Assembly: GCA_030063045.1 (NCBI GenBank)
Contig: JAQSEB010000023.1
Coordinates: 3,844,001-3,908,000 of the forward strand
DNA length: 64,000 nt
Origin: Pratylenchus scribneri
Lineage: Eukaryota; Nematoda; Chromadorea; Rhabditida; Pratylenchidae
Direction: 5' to 3'
In this document: piece by piece, positions 1 to 12,900 of the stretch
Layout: each line of letters opens with the position of its first letter
How positions within the stretch are numbered: the first letter of the stretch is position 1
The notes under the pieces: generated by a model
The model's input: the letters and a program-made list of their open reading frames with translations, nothing else
The model's database searches: none
What the model was told of the DNA's origin: nothing
Position numbers and translations under genes: made by a program

Positions 1-3000
1 AAAATAATTTTATGGTTTTTTAAAAATTAAATTTTAATTATATGAGCCTCATTTTCACCAAATAAGCAACAATACAATATTAATCTACATATTTATTTTC
101 TCTTCTTCACGTTAATTTACTTCTAAATTTTTATAAAATTTTACAATTAATCGAAATTAACACAAAAATCAGAATCAGAATTGAATCTTGCCGGATAATT
201 AAATTATGAATTAATATTTTATAAATTCGATTCTCTAAAATATTTCTAAAATTTATATTTTCCATTGTTTTCCGCCGATTCATTCATTCATTTTCATTGT
301 TTTGTTTTTGTTTCCTCCTTTTAATTCCATTTTAAGCTGGTAGAATATTTTTCCATCACCATTATTATTTTCCCAATTGTCCCTTTTTTCTTTTAATTAA
401 CAAAAAATTGGTATTTTTAACAAAAAAATTCAAATGGCCCTAAATCCCGCACAATAGAATGGAAATGGAGAATTGGAAAAGAATGAGCTCCATCCCAAAA
501 ATAAATCCAATAATTTATTTTTAAAAAGGACCCTACACCAACAATGTGTCATCAATTCATTGTTTTTGGGCCATAAAATTAGTGTGGGGCCATTTCCCAC
601 ATTTGTCCCCTTTTCCTCATCCATTTCCTATTTATTCATTCGAAATTTCATTTTTCCGTTACATTTTTAATTCCCAAAATTTTTTAACTATGTTTTGGCT
701 TATATTTAGTGAAATGATCACAAATGCATCATTCTTCCAATATTTATATTTTTGGATTAAATTAAAAATATTTCTAATGGATCACATTCTCTAAAGAAAT
801 TTGCCCAATGGAAAGTTTACCATAATTTTTTCTTTCCCAACATTCTCCAAAATATAAAAAAGTTCAATAATTTTTGGTTGTTTTTCCCATTAAATTAAAA
901 TATTTTCAAAAACAAATAAATACAAAATATAAACGGAAATTAAATATAAATTTAATACTCTACTAATTAAGAAATTAATTAACCTAACTAAGATTATTAT
1001 TATTCATATTTGATTAAATTCAATGAACAATTTATTAATCAACAAATTACATTCACATTGGGTATTCCCTCCTCCAATAAATTTGCATTTTATGCTTCGA
1101 TTTCGATATAAAATATAAAATAAATATATTCTTATTCCTAATTTCATTTCAATTTTCCCAGAGGCTAAAATAAAATGGATTAATTATTTATGGTTTCGGG
1201 TGGGAATATTCAATATTGTTATATGTAATTTTTTTGACCGTTGTGTTTTCTGCTATTCTCAATTTGGATTAACCGGGGAATGGTGGTCGATTGTGTTAAA
1301 TTACCTTTTATTTATAATTAATTAAATAAAAGGAATAATAGGGAAAATTAATTATAGAAAATGTGGGAATTTTAGGAAGGGTCAAAATTAGGAAAATAAA
1401 ATTAATTTTATATTTTTGGGATTTTTCTATCCAATTTGATGGTTAAAAAGTCAAAAATCACTGGATAAATTTGGGGTAGATGGGAAAATGTGGATTTGGC
1501 CAATACACACAAAAATTGAATTAGCCACAAAAATTGGCATTAAAGACGCAAAAAATGTGACAATTATTATATTTAATAATATTTTATGTATTGAATAAAA
1601 ATACAAATGCTTTCCAAAAAAGTATAAAATTGCGCAAAATTTTATTGAATTATTTTTGTATTCTGTTTTGGAACATTCCCACATTTTACCTAATTTTGCT
1701 TATTTAAAACAATGGCCATCAAATTGGAATTGGATGGATGGATGACTCCGCCTTTTCTTCCCTTCTCTATAAAAGACAAAAAATTCATTTAAGATATAAA
1801 TCATTCCTTCCAATTTTCATTCATTTTACAAATAATTAAATCTTTTTTATTTTTTAATTTCATTCCTTTCAACAATAACATTGAGCATCGTATATAATAT
1901 AATGGCAGTGGTCTATATTATAAAATTAAAAGAAAACAAATTTTTGCATTTTTTTAAAATCTCATAATCAGCCGAATTCAAATCAATTGGCCATTAATTA
2001 GGCAAAGAAAATTATTAAAACAAAATGGAATGGACCATATTTTGCACATTTATTTCCATCTCATTCGATTTCAATGATTCATTATTTTTGCCCATTCCGC
2101 CACTCACATAATCCACCAAAATAATATAAATTATCCCTCACCCCACCTTCAATTCCACTTCCAAATTGGTCCATTGTATTTTTGTTTGTCAAAATTTATA
2201 CAAAAAATATTCCATTTATAATTGAATAGAAAGAGGAATGAATATATATTGAATGAATAGGAAGGCGGAAATAAAATTTAAAAAATGAAAATAATTGGTT
2301 TGAGTTGGCCAAAATGAGTGAATAAAGGAAATTGATGGTAAATTATTCAAAATAATTAAATAATTATTTAAAAATGAATATGTAGGCCATTCTCCCCTTA
2401 TAATTTCATAATTTTAATTTTCAATATTTTATGTTTGATTAGCTTATAATAAATATTTTAGGTTGATGAATATCCACAAATCCAAACATCAAAATGAATT
2501 TATTAAGCCATTAATTCCTTCCCCAACATAAATAAGGGTTCATAAATCGGTCATCCCCCCATCTCAAAATATTATTTTCAAAAATTTGGTGCACTTTTTA
2601 ATTTCAAATATTTGTCTCTGTTTTTGGATTTGGGCCAATTTGTAATGAATTTCCATAATTTTTTGCCCATCTATTTTTGTTTGTCCAGCCAATTCCCCAT
2701 GGTTGATCATTCATTCAAATTCTCCCATTATATTCCCGAAAATGCATCAAAATTCACCAAAATTTAATAGAAAAACAAAAAATTCCCTTTTTCGAATTCA
2801 TTTTGGCCATAAATTTTCCATCCCTTCCTCTTTCTTTGCTCAAAAATTTATATTTTAGCCAAAATATTTGCTAATATTTGTTAATTTACTCATTTCAAAC
2901 ATTTAATAAATTTGCAAATATTCAGAAGGACAAATGTTCATTCTTCTAAAAAATACAAAGCATTTTTTGGCTTAAAAACCATTAACTTGACAAAACAAAA

Positions 3001-3410
3001 AAAGTTACAAAAATTTTAAAACAACCACAAATTTGTGAAAATAATGCCAATGGAATCGAATAATCTTATATAGCAAAATCTAAAGTAACAGTACGAAAAT
3101 GAATTCTAATTATCACATCAATTTCAATTCATTGTTGCTTTTTTCCCTATTAAAATTATAATTCCATTAATAGAGTAGCAGATGTCCAAACATTCACCAT
3201 ATATTTTCATTTTGCTCAATTTTATCAAATTTTTCCTGAAATCCTCTATAGAGATCAAAGCTTATTGGATAGATGGGTTAATTAGACAAATTCTTTCCAT
3301 TTCCAAATTCATTCCTAATATTCATACATCATTTTTGCTTGCTTGGATCCCCCCCCCCCCCTATCATTTATTCTATCATCAAAAAATTACATTCCCAAAA
3401 TGCGTGGATT
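1..3410. other. AT-rich region without recognisable genes
   Basis: I see no exon chain, RNA gene or conserved motif here. The sequence is A/T-rich with scattered ATT/AATT simple sequence. Unidentified 5' exons or the promoter of the homeobox gene that begins before 6967 could lie here, but nothing in the sequence marks them. A 13-base C run sits at 3349-3361. Confidence 0.6.
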
Positions 3411-3778
3411 ATTATATATATATATAATATTTTCTGTTTATCGTTATTTTTTCAAGTTTTGGAAGTTCTAGCCAACCGATTTTCGTGATCTTTTTTTTAA
3501 AAGTTTCATATTCAGATGGCGCATTCATAAAAACCCTAACCTTGATATAATACTTAACCGGTTTCGAGATATAAGCCAAAAACCGGTTTCAAAAATTGAA
3601 CTTTTTCGGTTTGCCCAGGTAAAACTTTTTTCCTTTTGATTTTTCGATACCCATTGTTATTCTAGGAACCTAAGTTGGAGTCTTAGCTACAAAATGATAT
3701 ATGGTTTGTGGGGTCTATCTTCAAAACCCAGGGCTGTGGAGTCCGGCAAAAATTGGTACCTCGGCATTTTTTCCTTTA

Positions 3779-3842
3779 TGGCCGATTGGCGAAGATGGGG
3801 GGATGGGGACGGAGGTCGCGGGTTCGAATCCCACCTGGGGCC
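3779..3842 (+). other. tRNA-like Pol III promoter core in copy A1
   Basis: An A-box-like stretch (GATTGGCGAAGATGG) is followed about 35 bases later by GGTTCGAATCC, a perfect B-box. The would-be acceptor arms pair only in GGCC/GGCC, so this is a tRNA-derived core rather than a functional tRNA. Confidence 0.65.
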
Positions 3843-3889
3843 AATAATTTTTTTTTAGGTGAACAAAGATGAGGAATGGGTTTATATGG

Positions 3890-5130
3890 TAATTAGGAGA
3901 AAGGTGCGCGGGATATAGCCGGATATAAGGGGATTAAGGTGGATATAGGGGGAATAAGCCGGATTAAGCCAAGAAATTGATGGGAAATGGCCCGGAGGGC
4001 CAGTGGAAGGTCGGGGAAGTGTAACAGAGGCCCGGAATATGCGCGGGAAATATCCGGATATAGAGGGATTAAGGTGGATATAGGGGGATTAAGCCGGATT
4101 AAGCCATGAAATTGATGGGAAATGGCCCGGAGGACCAGTGGAAGGTCGGGGAAGTGTAACAGAGACCCGGCATATGCGCGGGAAATATCCGGATATAGAG
4201 GGATTAAGGTGGATATAGGGGGATTAAGCCGGATTAAGCCAAGAAATTGATGGTTGGAAGGTCGGGGAAGTGTAACAGAGGCCCGGAATATGCGCGGGAA
4301 ATATCCGGATATAGAGGGATTAAGGTGGATATAGGGGGATTAAGCCGGATTAAACCAAGAAATTGATGGGAAATGGCCCGGAGGACCAGTGGAAGGTCGG
4401 GGAAGTGTAACAGAGGCCCGGAATATGCACGTGATATATCCGGATATAGAGGGATTAAGGTGGATATAGGGGGATTAAGCCGGATTAAGCCCCGAAATTG
4501 ATGGGAAATGGCCCGGAGGGCCATTGGAAGGTCGGGGAAGTGAAACAGAGGCCCGAAATATGCGTGGGATATATCTGGATATAAAGGGATTAAGGTGCAT
4601 ATCGGGGGATTAAGCCGGATTAAGCCACGAAATTGATGGGAAATGGCCAGGAGGACCAGTGGAAGGTCGGGGAAGTGTAACAGAGGCCCGGAATATGCAA
4701 GGGATATATCCGGATATAGAGGGATTAAGGTGGATATAGGGGGATTAAGCCGGATTAAACCAAGAAATTGATGGGAAATGGCCCGGAGGACCAGTGGAAG
4801 GTCGGGGAAGTGTAACAGAGGCCCGGAATATGCACGTGATATATCCGGATATAGAGGGATTAAGGTGGATATAGGGGGATTAAGCCGGATTAAGCCCCGA
4901 AATTGATGGGAAATGGCCCGGAGGGCCATTGGAAGGTCGGGGAAGTGAAACAGAGGCCCGAAATATGCGTGGGATATATCTGGATATAAAGGGATTAAGG
5001 TGCATATAGGGGGATTAAGCCGGATTAAGACCCGAAATAGATTGGAAATGGTCCGGAGGGCCAGTGAAAGATCGGGGAAGTGGGCCGAAGGCCCATGCGT
5101 ATGCGGGATTAAACCGAATAAAGGGGGATT
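3890..5130. repeat. 135-bp tandem repeat inside copy A1
   Basis: The marker GGGAAATGG recurs at 135-base steps (near 3981, 4116, 4367, 4502, 4637, 4772, 4907, 5042), with one shortened unit of about 116 bases near 4250. Units contain GGATATAG/GGATTAAG sub-repeats. Because 135 is a multiple of three, an open frame of 231 codons survives on the minus strand (4234-4929); it is a by-product of the array. A diverged form of the same sequence is in copy A2 (17790-18230). Confidence 0.9.
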
Positions 5131-5295
5131 AACCGGATAAATTAGAATATAACCCTACTAGAGATCTTTTAAAGCGCGATAGCGCTTTCTTCCTACCAAA
5201 AGCAAAATTTCTAATTGTTCCATTTATTCCTTACATCCATCGAATCATATGCCCTATACAAATTTAACCAGTCGAGCTTGCCTCGACTGGTTTAT

Positions 5296-5532
5296 TTTGA
5301 CATAAAAAATTTGAATTTTGCAAAAACAAATGAAGAAATTATGGCCAAAAACAGTCAATAATCGAATAATTGTGTTAGCAAATAAACAAACATGGACTAA
5401 TTACTTATATAATTAATAAACTTTGTTGAATTTATAAGTAATACATTTATTTAATAGATTATTTAAAAATATGTTCCATATATTTTTTACAAAAGACCAA
5501 TGCCTATTAAAGTAAATTTGGTCATTCATTCA
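5296..5532. other. Spacer between repeats
   Basis: AT-rich DNA with no gene or motif that I can support. Confidence 0.6.
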
Positions 5533-5540
5533 TTCATTTG

Positions 5541-6188
5541 TAAGGCCCGGATAGTTATGCATTTAAAAACAGCAAAATATGCGCATAAAATATGCACAAA
5601 AAATGAAAAATATGCACAAAAATATGCAAATAAAATTGAATTTTTCTGCCTTTATAGCAATTTTTTTGAATTTTTCAAAACCAATTTTACTACATTTTCA
5701 GAGAAAAATGCTTAAAATAGCTTTAAATAGGTTTTTTCGTCCAAAAAAATATTTATATGTGACAGGATTCGAACTCTAGACCCCACGTAAGTTTGCATTC
5801 GAAAGACTACTCTCTCCGCTATTCAGCCAAAAATTTTCAGCTGCCAAGATTGGCTATTTTTATCAATTGAAAACCAAAAATGCAAATTTTTTTTATCTTC
5901 AAGATTTTTTTGACAAATTTAATGCAATTTATTAAATCTCAATTCTAAAATTTTCATTTTTATTGCATTTTTGATTGAAAATTTCCCTAAAAATGACAAA
6001 ATATGCATAATATGCGGAAAAAATGCAAAATATGCAAATATGCATAAAAAGTCGAAAATATGCAAAAATATGCATCTTAAAATACACGTTTTCGGCACCA
6101 GACAAAGTTAAAAACTATTTTTTTATTCATATAAACACGTTACAATGCCAGGAAAAAAATATGCATTTGCATAACTATCCGGGCCTTA
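5541..6188. mobile_element. hAT-like MITE with tRNA-like core
   Basis: The element has terminal inverted repeats of about 21 bp (starting TAAGGCCCGGATAGTTATGC on both ends) and an 8-bp direct repeat TTCATTTG on both sides (5533-5540 and 6189-6196). An 8-bp target duplication with short TIRs is the signature of the hAT superfamily. The interior is rich in ATATGCA words and has no transposase, so it is non-autonomous. A tRNA-like segment lies inside on the minus strand. Confidence 0.85.
5760..5831 (-). other. tRNA-like segment inside the hAT-like MITE
   Basis: Read on the minus strand, an A-box-like GGCTGAATAGCGG is followed by AGAGTTCGAATCC, a B-box. Spacing is tRNA-like (about 70 bases), but I cannot fold a good anticodon arm, so I treat it as a degenerate tRNA-derived core and not a tRNA gene. 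Confidence 0.5.
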
Positions 6189-6196
6189 TTCATTTG

Positions 6197-6966
6197 ACAC
6201 TTCAAATTATATTTCATTCATTAATTTAACAAAAAGTTGAATAAATAATATAAATATAGGCACAAAAAATGGGAAAGGCAAAATTATTTTATATTTCATT
6301 CAAATTCATTGAAATAAACCAAAAATGCTGAGCAAACAAAAAAATCCATTCAACAATAAAATAATAAATGGGATAATATTATAAAATGAAATGAAAATGT
6401 GAACATATTAAATAGCAAATAATAAAATAGGAAAGTTGTTTATTATTTTTATGCGAATTCCCCCACTTTTTTGATGTGATTGAGTCGACCAACGACGAAT
6501 TTAATAAAAACCAACCAAACATTTTTAATGCCTCTCATTTTTTCATTCCATTTCCATTCTCGAATATTTGTCCAACCATTTTTGAATGAATTTTGACTGT
6601 TGTGCAAATTTTGTTGCTGATTTTCTCTCTGTTCAATTATTTTATATTTTCAATTCAATTTCTTCATCCATTTTAAATTTATATTATTTTTGTTTTCACT
6701 TAAAAATACCCAATAATATTCCCCCAATTTGGCCATAAATTTGTGTGCATGATTTCAAAAATATGCCGTAAATATTTCATTTGATTATTTTTTTTATTTT
6801 ATTTTATTATCATCATTCTCCGCTGAAATATTAATTCTCGCCCATTTTTTATGGTCACATCAAAATTTTCACAGCAACAAAAAATTATTCCAATCAGCTA
6901 ATAAAATTGCCCAAAAATAAACAAAATAAAATTGAATAAATAATATTAAAAATATTATTTTTTTAG
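6197..6966. other. Intergenic or upstream-intron DNA of the homeobox gene
   Basis: No exon is recognisable. It ends in a T-rich tract and TTTTTTAG, which serves as the splice acceptor of the first exon I can identify for the downstream gene, so part of this stretch is likely intron. Confidence 0.5.
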
Positions 6967-9900
6967 AATCAATCCAACAATCGCCAAATTCAATTTGATC
7001 CACAACAAATGCAACTTTTCGCCCATCAAATGCCATCCACATTTGGGGGAGGGGGCACAACAATTCCATCTCCAACCGAAACATTAATGGCCAATAATCA
7101 GCCACAAATTGGTGGTCCCGTTTTGACCGACGCATTGAGGGAGGCAATTGCCGCCGCCGTCCAACAACAACAACAACAAATTGTTGGCCAAAATGCAAAT
7201 GAGGAAATAAATATGATGGAGGAGAATAGAATGAAACAAGAAAAAAATGGTGGGGAATTATTATTGAAATTTCATATACAGTACTATTACCCCCCCCCCC
7301 CCCCCTTCTTTCTTTTGGTAGGGATAGGAGGGAATAGGATTATCTACTATGCCCTCTGGGCAAAATCAAATATCGACAAATTGGCGCTGGAACTTGTAAT
7401 TAATAATCATCAAATTTAGCCGATTTTGCACTCCAATTGAATTCATTGCCGCCAATTTTGGGATTAAATTTGACGGCAATGCCCAATACCCAATCATCAT
7501 CTCCTCCACAACCAACATTGATTAGCAATTTGCCAAATTCTGGCCACAATTCTGCCGCAAACCACTCAAATAGGCCAATTCGTTCACAACGAGCCCCAAT
7601 GAAGGAAATAATCACATTGGATGACCCAAATGAATTGGATGAAGTGAATATTTGAATAAATATAATCAAATATATTTAAATATTCAGTTTATGGCCAATG
7701 GTGAGGAACAATGCATTCAGGATATGCGCTCATTCATCACCCAATTTTCATTGCGCCAAACCACAGTGGCAATGATGACCGGCGTCTCACAACCATATGT
7801 AAATAGAAGAATATATTCCACAAAATTAATAATATTAAATTGTTTTAGATTTCCAAATTGCTCAATGGAAATCATCGGGAATTGTCTTTGAGATGCAGAA
7901 AAGTGAGAAATTTATTCTAAAAATATATTTGGGATTTATTAAGTTTTAAATTAGTTTAATTTTGACACACTTTTGGCAAATTTTGAATTTCACATTTTCA
8001 TTCATTTTGATTCTTTCCTTTCAGAATATTTATTGTTGGTATTTGAATTGTCGTCGTCATCCGGAAAAGTTGGCAATGTTCGTTCATGATCAGCCAATTA
8101 GTCGCCTCGAAACAACCGTCGATGGGGAATTGGTCCCACAGCGCCGAGAGCGTTATGTTTTCCGACCGGTGTTAATTCGCATTTTGGAGACATATTTTCA
8201 AGTGGGTTTATGGCTTATTTAGGAGGAATATGGGGGTAAAATAATTATTTTAAAAGGAGAAATGGGAACTAAAAATCAAGAATGGGGAATTCTCATTGAC
8301 CTAAGCAGACTTTACATTTGAATAATCAAATAATTTAAAGGAGAGTCCATTTCCGGACACAGCAAAGCGAGCTGAAATTGCAAATGCCTGTAATTCAAAT
8401 TTGCAATTGGACAAAAAAGGTGCAAAAATATTTTTAAAATGATGTTGATATCAATTCCAGGCAACCAATTGATGCCAAAAGAAGTGGTCACTCCGCAAGT
8501 TGTGGCCAATTGGTTTGCAAATAAACGAAAAGAAATGAGAAGAAAAAATCAAAGAAGTGTTGGGAATGGAAATATTGGGGGAGGAGGAGAAAGAATGAGC
8601 CAACGAAATGGTGGAAATATTGTGAGTATCCTAATATACTAAACGAGTTCTCGACCGAACGCATCTCTGTCCGAAATATTCTGTCTAAATTTTCGCTTTT
8701 TTGGCGTTTTGTATTTTTTAAATTTTTAAGATTATTTATCCAAAAATTAAATAATAGAGTGAAGAAATAAAGAAAAATAGTTTTTAGACATAAAGAATAA
8801 AGAAATAAATGACAAAATATTTTTATAATGAAAGTAAACAATTTTAAAAATAAATTTAAAAAGGAAAAGTAATTATAAACTTAATATTTATCAATTATTA
8901 ATGAGTTAATTATGTAAAATAAAAATAAGCGACCGTGCGCTCCCTTAAACTTTTTATTCATTGGAATTGGATTAGAATAGGAAGAAAAAACGGGAATGAG
9001 TTGAAATAATGAGAAATGAGATAAAGCATAGAATTAGTCTCAAGAATAAGGGCGAAAAATTAATAGAAAAATGACGGGAATTGTCCCGGAATATTCGAGT
9101 ATGATGTGAAAATCCTTAAAATGTAAAAAATTAAAGAAATTATCGAGAATGAAAGTTAAGATACCGGGAATTCTTGAGAATGAATATAAAATGCCGAGCA
9201 TAAAAAATCCAGAATTGTAAGATTGATTAAAAATATGTCGGGAATTATATAGAATGAGGTGTAAACTAAAATAATAGTAATTTATCGAGAATGAAAGGTA
9301 AAAAGCCGTGAATGATGGAGAATGATTCATTAAAAAGCCTGGAATGGTCGAGAATGATGCATAAAAAGCCGGAAATAGTCGAGAATGAAAGGGTTAAAGC
9401 CGGAAATAGTCGAGAATGAAAGGGTTAAAGCCGGAAATAGTCGAGAATGAAAGGGTTAAAGCCGGAAATAGTCGAGAATAAAGGCAAAAAGCCATGAATG
9501 ATGGAGAATGATGCATTAAAAAGCCTGGAATGGTCGAGAATGATGCATAAAAAGCCGGAAATAGTCGAGAATGAAAGGGTTAAAGCCGGAAATAGTCGAG
9601 AATGAAAGGGTTAAAGCCGGAAATAGTCGAGAATGAAAGGGTTAAAGCCGGAAATAGTCGAGAATGAAAGGGTTAAAGCCGGAAATAGTCGAGAATGAAA
9701 GGGTTAAAGCCGGAAATAGTCGAGAATGAAAGGGTTAAAGCCGGAAATATTCGAGAATGAAAGGGTTAAAGCCGGAAATAGTCGAGAATGAAAGGGTTAA
9801 AGCCGGAAATAGTCGAGAATGAAAGGGTTAAAGCCGGAAATAGTCGAGAATGAAAGGCAAAAAGCCATGAATGATGGAGAATGATGCATTAAAAAGCCTG

Positions 9901-12900
9901 GAATGGTCGAGAATGATGCATAAAAAGCCGGAAATAGTCGAGAATGAAAGGGTTAAAGCCGGAAATAGTCGAGAATGAAAGGGTTAAAGCCGGAAATAGT
10001 CGAGAATGAAAAGGTAAAAAGCCGTGAATGATCGAGAATGATGCATTAAAAAGCCGGGAATGGTCGAGAATGAAAGGGTTAAAGCCGGAAATAGTTAAAA
10101 ATGAAAGTTAGAAATCTGGAAATAGTCCAGAATGAAATTAATAAAGCCGGAAATAGTCGAGAATGAAAGGTAAAAAGCCATGAATGATGGAGAATGATGC
10201 ATTAAAAAGCCGGGAATGGTCGAGAATGATGCATAAAAAGCCGGGAATGGACGAGAATGAAAGGTAGAAAGCCGGAAATAGTCGAGAATGAAAGGGTTAA
10301 AGCCGGAAATAGTCGAGAATGAAAGATAGAAAGCCGGAAATAGACGAGAATGAAAGGGTTAAAGCCGGAAATAGTCGAGAAGGAAAGGGTTAAAGCCGGA
10401 AATAGTCGAGAATGAAAGGGTTAAAGCCGGACGAGAATGAAAGGTAAAAAGCCATGAATGATGTAGAATGATGCATTAAAAAGCCGGGAATGGTCGAGAA
10501 TGATGCATCAAAAAGCCGGGAATGGTCGAGAATGATGCATCAAAAAGCCGGGAATGGTCGAGAATGATGCATAAAAAGTCGGAAATAGTCGCGAATGAAA
10601 GGGTTAAAGCCGGAAATAGTCGAGAATGAAAGGGTTAAAGCCGGAAATAGCGAGAATGAAAGGTAAAAAGCCGTGAATGATCGAGAATGATGCATTAAAA
10701 AGCCGGGAATGGTCGAGAATGAAAGGGTTAAAGCCGGAAATAGTTAAAAATGAAAGTTAGAAATCTGGAAACAGTCGAGAATGGATGGAATAAAGCCGGA
10801 AATAATCGAGAATGAAAGGAATAAAGCCAGAAATAGTCGGGAATGACGAAGAAAAAGCACAAATTATTTGGGTATCAATATTCCAAAATGTTTGGATGAA
10901 ATAAAAAACAGAAATTTATTCACAAAAACGAAGATGCATTCTCTTAAAGATTAAATATAATTAAAAATAATACTATAGTTTATAGGATTTTTAAATATTT
11001 TTATTCAATGATGTTTTACAAGTGCTCGGGAGCCGCGAAGCGGCGACCGAGCGCTTGTCAATCCTATATATAATTTTCTGTGGGTTTGTTACCAAAAAAT
11101 ATTTTGAACTTGGCGTTTTGTTTTTTTAGAAGAAACAGAGAAACATTTTTTAGACATAAAGAATAAAAAAAGGAAAAAGAAAAATTAGGATAAAGAATTA
11201 AAAAATGTGCATGTCATGTTCTTTTTCAGTTCTTTATTCATTTAGTAATAGTAGATTAATTTTTATTTCTAATCCAGACTGCAAAAAATGTTTGATTATG
11301 AAATTTTTTTTCAGTTATTTATTTATATTTACTTCTACTGCCTGCAACTATTCTGAAATTTCCCAAGGAATAAAAGCACCTTGGAAAGTTTCTTTAAAAT
11401 TAATTAAATAAAGATTTATTCTCTTTTAATTTTTCTGAAACACCAGTCAATTCGGAACACAAAAAAAGCAAAAAATTGAATAATTTTAAAGAATAAAATG
11501 CATCATTTTTATCTTAACTAAATTTTAATGACAGAAAACACAATTTTTATTCCTTATTCTTCACACATTCACTAAATCTTAATAATTAGGATAAGGAATA
11601 AAGAAATAAAGGAAATTAGAATGAAATAAGTTGCAATTTGAGAAAAATTTCAATAAATTAAATGATAAAATATATTTTTTTAACTATTTGGAATAGCCGA
11701 GAATTATTTTTTTATAATTAATAGCAATTAAATGATAGCTACAATTAAGTTTTTTATTTATAGAATTGCAATATTCAATTTTAATATCAACCAATTTCAT
11801 TTAACATAAAAATGGTTGAAGAATTCATCTTCATTCATCATTCCCCAATTCTTTTATTCAAGAAGATGTCGAAATTCATTGAATTGCAATTTATTCGTAT
11901 AAAATGAATATTAGTGATAAATGGGAAGATGAATAGGAATAGTGATGAATGAGAAGATGAAAGGATGAATGAGAAGATGAAAAGAGATGAATGTAAACAT
12001 GAATAGTGATGAATGTGAAAATGAAAAGGGATGAATGGAAATATGAGAAGAATGAACGAGAATATAAAAAAGGATGAATGGGAAGATGAGAAGAGATGAA
12101 TGTGAATATGATAAAGAAATAAAAGTGAACATGAAAAGGGATGAATGGGAATATGAGAAGAATGAACGAGAAGATAAAAAAAAAGATGAATGGGAAAATG
12201 AAAAGAGATAAATGTGAAGAAAAAAAAGGGATGAATAGGAAGAAGAATAGGGATGAATATGAAAGAAGAGATTAATGGGAAGATGAGAATGGATGAATAG
12301 GAAAATAAGGATGAATGGGAAGATGAAAAGAGATTAATAGGAAGATGAATAGGGATGAATGAGAATAGGAGGATGAGAAGAGATGAATGAGAGGGATGAA
12401 TGGGAGGATGAGAGGGATGAATGGGAGGGATGAATGGGAGGATGAGAGGGATGAATGGGAGGGATGGATGGGAGGATGAGAGGGATGAATGGGAGGGATG
12501 AATGGGAGGATGAGAGGGATGAATGGGAGGGATGAATGGGAGGATGAGAGGGATGAATGGGAGGATGAGAGGGATGAATGGGAGGATGAGAGGGATGAAT
12601 GAGAGGGATGAATGGGAGGATGAGAAGAGATGAATGGGAGGGAGGGATGGGAGGATGAGAAGAGATGAATGAGAGGGATAAATGGGAGGATGAGAAGAGA
12701 TGAATGAGAGGGATGAATGGGAGGATGAGAAGAGATGAATGGGAGGGATGAATGGGAGGATGAGAAGAGATGAATGAGAGGGATGAATGGGAGGATGAGA
12801 AGAGATGAATGGGAGGGATGAATGGGAGGATGAGAGGGATGAATGGGAGGGATGAATGGGAGGATGAGAAGAGAAGAATGAGTGGGATGAATGGGAGGAT

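Larger units (their letters stand above)
3415..5295 (+). mobile_element. Dispersed repeat family A, copy A1 (tRNA-like core, hairpin 3' end)
   Basis: This copy opens with the AT-rich terminus TATAATATTTTCTGTTTATC shared with copies at 17285, 34760-35025 (reversed) and 54165. It then has a region shared with the other long copies (around 3455-3640) and a tRNA-like box pair (about 3779-3842, B-box-like GGTTCGAATCC). A 135-bp tandem array follows, then a GCGC-GATA-GCGC hairpin (5171-5188) and a terminal hairpin (5266-5292). No protein-coding capacity is visible. The Pol III-like core and lack of ORF suggest a SINE-like or other non-autonomous element; the class is inferred, not proven. Confidence 0.7.

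Noticed and set aside
3779..3842. Functional tRNA gene
   Set aside because: The B-box is perfect but the acceptor and anticodon arms do not pair; the same holds for the cores at 5760, 17651, 34823, 51466 and 54523.
4234..4929. 231-codon minus-strand open frame
   Set aside because: It is produced by the 135-bp tandem repeat (multiple of three); the translation repeats every 45 residues and has no sign of coding selection.
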